A program made the position numbers and the translations under genes. A stretch of DNA of 8,770 nucleotides from an uncultured Bifidobacterium sp. (GTDB taxonomy: Bacteria; Actinomycetota; Actinomycetes; Actinomycetales; Bifidobacteriaceae): NCBI GenBank assembly GCA_937876495.1, contig CALEGL010000083.1, positions 1 through 8,770 on the forward strand, in the 5' to 3' direction. The number at the start of each line of letters is the position of its first letter. Position 1 is the first letter of the stretch. Of the stretch, positions 5,923-8,770 are shown piece by piece. Under the pieces are notes generated by a model. The model searched no databases, had not been told where the DNA came from, and saw only the letters and a list, made by a program, of their open reading frames with translations.

Positions 5923-7206
5923 TCAGCGCGAACGCCACCATGGTCTCAGAGGGTAGCTGTCGGTGCCGCGGCCGTTGGGCCGAATGCACAGGTACTGGTG
6001 GATCTGGATGGTGTTGAGCTCGAAGTTCAGCGCGCTTCCAGCCATGTACAGCCCCCACAGGCGGGCCTTGGGTTCGCCGACGAGACGGACCGCCTCGTCC
6101 CAGTGGCTCTGGAGGTTGGCGTTCCAGTGGTGGAGGGTGAGGGCGTAGTGCTGGCGGAGATTCTCCTCGTGGATGACCTCGAAGCCCGTGTTCTGGATGC
6201 GCGTCTCGATCTCGCCGGGCGAGGCGAGCTGCCCGTCGGGGAAGATGTAGCGGTCGATGAAGGGACCGGCCGACTTGCCGACATAGGAGTTGGTCCGGGT
6301 GATCTGATGGTTGAGCAGCATGCCGCCCGGCTTGAGCTTGGCGAAGATCTCCCTGAAGTACTTCGGATAGTGCCGGATGCCGACATGCTCCATCATGCCC
6401 AGGGAGCAGATGCCGTCGAATCCGCTTTCCGGCACGTCCCGGTAGTCCATGAGGCGGATCTCGGCGAGGTCGTCGAGGCCCTCGCGCCGGATCCAGTCCT
6501 GTCCCCAGGAGACCTGCTCCTCGGCCAGCGTGACGCCGAGGACGTGGATGCCGCGCTTCGCGGCGAGGATCTCCATCGAGCCCCAGCCGCAGCCGATGTC
6601 GAGCAGACGGTCGCCGGCCTTGAGCCCAAGCTTGTCCAGGACGAGGTTGAGCTTGCCCCACTGCGCGTCCTCGAGGGACTCGTCCGGGGAGTCGAAGAGG
6701 GCGCAGGTGTAGGTCATCGACGGGCCTAGAAACATGGCGTAGAACTCGTTGGACTGGTCGTAGTGATAGCTCACGGTGGCGGCGTCGCCCGCCTTGGTGT
6801 GGGGAAGCAGCCCCTCGCTGATCCGGCGCAGTCTGCTCGGCCCCTCGATGGACGGCGGCTTGGGCACGCGGATGCCATGCGAGGCGATGGTCGCCAGGGC
6901 GCGGGCCAGACCACGGGGGTCGGGACGGCGGACGTAGGGCTTGACGGCGGTGAGCCGCTTGAACACCTCGTAGGGGTCGCCGGGCACGAGCTGCGGGGAG
7001 TCCACGTCGCCCTGCAGATAGGCACGGGCCAGTCCCAGCTCGCCGGGATGCTCCGCCATGTAGTACACGGCCCGGGAGTTCCTCACCTGCAGGGTCGCCG
7101 GCGCATCCGCGCCGCCCCAGGAGGATCCGTCGAAGGCCTCTATCCGGATCGGCGCTCCGGGCTTCAGGAACAGCCCCGCCATATCCGCCACTGACATCCC
7201 CGCCAT
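5923..7206 (-). CDS. cfa: Cyclopropane-fatty-acyl-phospholipid synthase (SAM-dependent)
   Basis: Adds a methylene group from S-adenosylmethionine to double bonds of membrane phospholipid acyl chains, which stiffens the membrane under acid and other stress. The product is 427 aa (E. coli Cfa is 382). The N-terminal domain at about 1-140 probably binds lipid. The SAM-binding Rossmann domain shows LLDIGCGWGSMEILA (201-215), preceded by HYDQSNEFYAMFLG (148-161) and MTYTCALF, whose Cys168 matches the active-site Cys of E. coli Cfa. Glu273 in SLGMMEHVG, His300 and the C-terminal Tyr387 region (LWGLYMAGSA) fit the bicarbonate-binding site. ATG 7206 is chosen for AAGGAAGG (complement of 7211-7218) 4 nt upstream; ATG 7233 in frame is the alternative. 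It starts 50 nt after metK, which makes its methyl donor, so joint expression is plausible. A related SAM-dependent methyltransferase on lipids is possible but less likely. Confidence 0.93.
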   Translation of the reverse strand: MAGMSVADMAGLFLKPGAPIRIEAFDGSSWGGADAPATLQVRNSRAVYYMAEHPGELGLARAYLQGDVDSPQLVPGDPYEVFKRLTAVKPYVRRPDPRGLARALATIASHGIRVPKPPSIEGPSRLRRISEGLLPHTKAGDAATVSYHYDQSNEFYAMFLGPSMTYTCALFDSPDESLEDAQWGKLNLVLDKLGLKAGDRLLDIGCGWGSMEILAAKRGIHVLGVTLAEEQVSWGQDWIRREGLDDLAEIRLMDYRDVPESGFDGICSLGMMEHVGIRHYPKYFREIFAKLKPGGMLLNHQITRTNSYVGKSAGPFIDRYIFPDGQLASPGEIETRIQNTGFEVIHEENLRQHYALTLHHWNANLQSHWDEAVRLVGEPKARLWGLYMAGSALNFELNTIQIHQYLCIRPNGRGTDSYPLRPWWRSR

Positions 7207-7256
7207 ATGACCTTCCTTTCCGAATCGCCTCATTCCGCTGCCGGGAATCCGGGCGC

Positions 7257-8471
7257 CTATCGGCCCACCGCTTCCCTGAGCCGATCCACCCTGTCCGTGC
7301 GCTCCCAGGTGAAGTCCGCGTCATCGCGGCCGAAATGGCCGTAGGCGGCCGTCTTGGAGTAGATCGGACGCAGCAGATCGAGTTCGTCGATGATGGCGGC
7401 CGGACGCAGGTCGAAGACCTCGCGCACCGCCCTCTGGATGTCGTCCCGCGTCACGCCGTCGGTCTCGGTGCCGTAGGTCTCGACGTTGACGCTCACCGGG
7501 TCGGCCACGCCGATGGCGTAGGCCACCTGGACCTCGACGCGACGGGCGAGGCCCGCCGCCACGATGTTCTTGGCGACCCAGCGCGCCGCGTAGGCCGCGG
7601 AGCGGTCGACCTTGCTGGGGTCCTTGCCGGAGAACGCGCCGCCGCCATGATGCGCCGCGCCGCCGTAGGTGTCGACGATGATCTTGCGGCCGGTGAGACC
7701 GGCATCCGCCGCGGGCCCTCCCAGCACGAAGGACCCGGTGGGGTTGACGAGCACTCGGTAGTCGTCGTGCCTCACCGCGTCGCCGCATACCTCGTTGAGA
7801 ACCGGGGTGATGACGGCCTCGACGAGCCGATCCTGGAGCCAGTCACGGTCGACCTCGGGGTCGTGCTGGGTGGACACGAGCACGGTGTCCACGCGCACGG
7901 GCCGGTCATCGGCGTCGTACTCGATGGTGACCTGGGTCTTGCCGTCGGGGCGCAGATGCTCGACGATGCCCTCCTTGCGCACCTGGGCCAGACGATGCGC
8001 CAGACGATGCGCCAGATGGATGGGCAGGGGCATGAGAGCGGGCGTCTCGTCGCAGGCGTAGCCGAACATCACGCCCTGGTCGCCCGCGCCCTGGGCCTCA
8101 TAGCGCTCCTCTTGCGAGGCGCGCGACTCCTCGGCGGAATCCAGCCGGGACACGCCCTGGTTGATCTCCGCGCTCTGGCCGGTGAGGGCCACGAGCACGC
8201 CGCAGGAGTCGGCGTCCAAGCCGATCGTCGAGCTGGTGTATCCGATCCGCCGTACGACGGAGCGCACGATGGACTGCACGTCGGCGTAACCCTCGCTCGT
8301 CACCTCGCCGAAGACGAAGAACTGCCCGGTCGTCGCCGAGGTCTCGACGGCGACATGCGAATGGGGGTCCTGCCGCAGCAGGTCGTCGAGAATCGCGTCC
8401 GAGATCTGGTCGCAGATCTTGTCCGGATGCCCTTCGGTCACCGACTCAGCGGAAATGAGACGACGCTCCAC
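7257..8471 (-). CDS. metK: S-adenosylmethionine synthetase
   Basis: Makes S-adenosylmethionine from methionine and ATP, the main methyl donor; cytoplasmic homotetramer. The 404 aa match the family. The N-terminus [19 protein letters not shown] (residues 4-22) includes the ATP-binding His15 and Asp17. Signature 1 is [12 protein letters not shown] (128-139), the second metal/ATP loop follows in DRDWL and [11 protein letters not shown] (243-253), and signature 2 is [15 protein letters not shown] (276-290). The GTG at 8471 is chosen because family alignment begins there and GGGAAGG (complement of 8483-8489) lies 11 nt upstream. The in-frame ATG 8525 would add 18 residues through repeats and has no ribosome binding site. 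A 12-bp tandem duplication (7987-8010) encodes AHRL twice without changing the usual length. It lies 94 nt after rpoZ and 50 nt before cfa; coaBC, often found between rpoZ and metK, is absent. Confidence 0.97.
   Translation of the reverse strand: MERRLISAESVTEGHPDKICDQISDAILDDLLRQDPHSHVAVETSATTGQFFVFGEVTSEGYADVQSIVRSVVRRIGYTSSTIGLDADSCGVLVALTGQSAEINQGVSRLDSAEESRASQEERYEAQGAGDQGVMFGYACDETPALMPLPIHLAHRLAHRLAQVRKEGIVEHLRPDGKTQVTIEYDADDRPVRVDTVLVSTQHDPEVDRDWLQDRLVEAVITPVLNEVCGDAVRHDDYRVLVNPTGSFVLGGPAADAGLTGRKIIVDTYGGAAHHGGGAFSGKDPSKVDRSAAYAARWVAKNIVAAGLARRVEVQVAYAIGVADPVSVNVETYGTETDGVTRDDIQRAVREVFDLRPAAIIDELDLLRPIYSKTAAYGHFGRDDADFTWERTDRVDRLREAVGR
7987..8016. repeat. 12-bp tandem repeat within metK
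   Basis: GCCAGACGATGC occurs twice in tandem (7987-7998 and 7999-8010), followed by a partial third copy GCCAGA (8011-8016). It encodes [10 protein letters not shown]. The protein segment fits the family pattern of a repeated amphipathic helix, so this is probably codon coincidence or slippage kept in frame. Confidence 0.6.
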
Positions 8472-8482
8472 GTTCCACCACA

Positions 8483-8489
8483 CCTTCCC
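8483..8489 (-). promoter_or_regulatory. Probable ribosome binding site of metK
   Basis: The complement reads GGGAAGG, 11 nt before the GTG at 8471. Spacing is slightly long but it is the only purine-rich site near the family-supported start. Confidence 0.5.
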
Positions 8490-8490
8490 G

Positions 8491-8507
8491 CCGGGCCAGT
8501 GGCCCGG
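8491..8507. promoter_or_regulatory. Perfect palindrome in the metK leader
   Basis: CCGGGCCA-G-TGGCCCGG is an inverted repeat with 8-bp arms around one base, directly upstream of the metK ribosome binding site. As DNA it could be an operator; as RNA it could fold as a 7-bp stem with a 3-nt loop next to the Shine-Dalgarno. It matches no SAM riboswitch class that I can recognise. Confidence 0.45.
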
Positions 8508-8526
8508 ACTCCATGCGGACTCCATG
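8505..8526. repeat. 11-bp tandem repeat in the metK leader
   Basis: CGGACTCCATG occurs twice head-to-tail (8505-8515 and 8516-8526), overlapping the edge of the palindrome. On the transcribed strand each copy reads CATGGAGTCCG and contains GGAG. A further weak hairpin, CCGGC-(7 nt)-GCCGG, lies at 8543-8559 near the rpoZ stop. Function unknown. Confidence 0.55.
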
Positions 8527-8565
8527 CCGACCGGGTGCCTCGCCGGCGCCCCTGGCCGGTTCCGC

Positions 8566-8770
8566 TCAGTCGCCCTCGGTGGGGTCGTCCTCGCCGAGCG
8601 GCTCCCCCCGAAGCCCCTCGCTGCTTTCACGGAAGGCGCTGGACAGAGGCTTCGCCTGGTGCAGGTCCTCGCCGAGCGGACCCACGCTCTGCAGACGCCC
8701 CCCGCTGCGCCACGGGACGGAGGAGTTGAGCTGGCCGGCGCGCTTCGCCGCTAGGCTGCCCAGGGCGTCG
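8566..8770 (-). CDS. rpoZ: DNA-directed RNA polymerase omega subunit, C-terminal part (runs off right edge)
   Basis: Omega helps fold and assemble the beta' subunit of RNA polymerase. Only the last 67 codons are in the window; the frame is open to the edge, so the N-terminus lies outside. Actinobacterial omega hallmarks are visible: [10 protein letters not shown] (residues 7-16 of the visible part; family form AAKRARQINS), VGPL (29-32), KPLSSAFRE (40-48; family form KPLSIALRE) and then GL. The tail is acidic (GEDDPTEGD). The stretch between AAKRA and VGPL diverges from the usual tyrosine-containing NSYY...GLLEY sequence. It lies just upstream of metK, where omega genes sit in many actinobacteria, which supports the call. 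The gap to metK is 94 nt, so either read-through or a metK promoter is possible. Confidence 0.82.
   Translation of the reverse strand, partial: DALGSLAAKRAGQLNSSVPWRSGGRLQSVGPLGEDLHQAKPLSSAFRESSEGLRGEPLGEDDPTEGD

Noticed and set aside
5827..6729. Plus-strand open frame of 300 codons opposite cfa
   Set aside because: It is antisense to conserved cfa motifs and its product is Val/Asp/Leu/Glu-rich without any family pattern.
8472..8565. SAM riboswitch upstream of metK
   Set aside because: The 94-nt gap is short and I see none of the conserved core sequences of known SAM riboswitches; only a palindrome and repeats are supported.
8472..8630. Longer MetK starting at 8630 or 8525
   Set aside because: The extra residues are outside the family, the stretch from 8630 overlaps rpoZ, and neither start has a ribosome binding site.
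7335..8729. Plus-strand open frame of 464 codons opposite metK
   Set aside because: It mirrors metK and runs into rpoZ; the composition is that of a GC-rich shadow frame.

Overview
This window is GC-rich with G or C in most third codon positions. Its gene content and order (rpoZ-metK-...-priA-...-fmt, with a helicase-degenerate PriA) point to an actinobacterium. A Bifidobacteriaceae or Actinomycetaceae member seems plausible, but the family is an inference from sequence style and was not tested. I see no mobile element, CRISPR array, tRNA or rRNA. The region reads as compact core chromosome.

Layout, left to right. (1) Positions 1-172 hold the start of an unrecognised acidic ORF on the minus strand that leaves the window. 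(2) Just upstream of it, 4 nt away on the same strand, is a DedA-family membrane protein (177-878). (3) Divergent from dedA, with start codons only about 29 nt apart, is serB, phosphoserine phosphatase (908-1678, plus strand). (4) serB converges on a minus-strand series that fills the rest of the window. In transcription order from the right edge this is rpoZ (3' part only), metK, cfa, priA, a HAD-family phosphatase and fmt. The two convergent genes end inside one inverted repeat (1673-1723).

Functional reading. The series combines RNA polymerase omega, S-adenosylmethionine (SAM) synthesis, a SAM-consuming cyclopropane fatty acid synthase, a replication-restart protein, an uncharacterised HAD phosphatase and methionyl-tRNA formyltransferase. 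Actinobacteria commonly have gmk-rpoZ-coaBC-metK-priA-def-fmt here. In this window coaBC and def are absent, and cfa and the HAD gene sit in the series. Gaps are short (15-94 nt), and fmt, the HAD gene and cfa have good Shine-Dalgarno sequences, so co-transcription is likely at least from priA to fmt. The two longest gaps in the series (rpoZ-metK and cfa-priA, 94 nt each) carry short tandem repeats and palindromes and are the likeliest places for internal promoters or RNA control.

No obviously new multi-gene system is visible. The points most worth a second look are the cfa insertion beside metK, the structured metK leader, the divergent omega C-terminus, the repeat-bearing ORF at the left edge and the conserved-looking HAD enzyme between priA and fmt.
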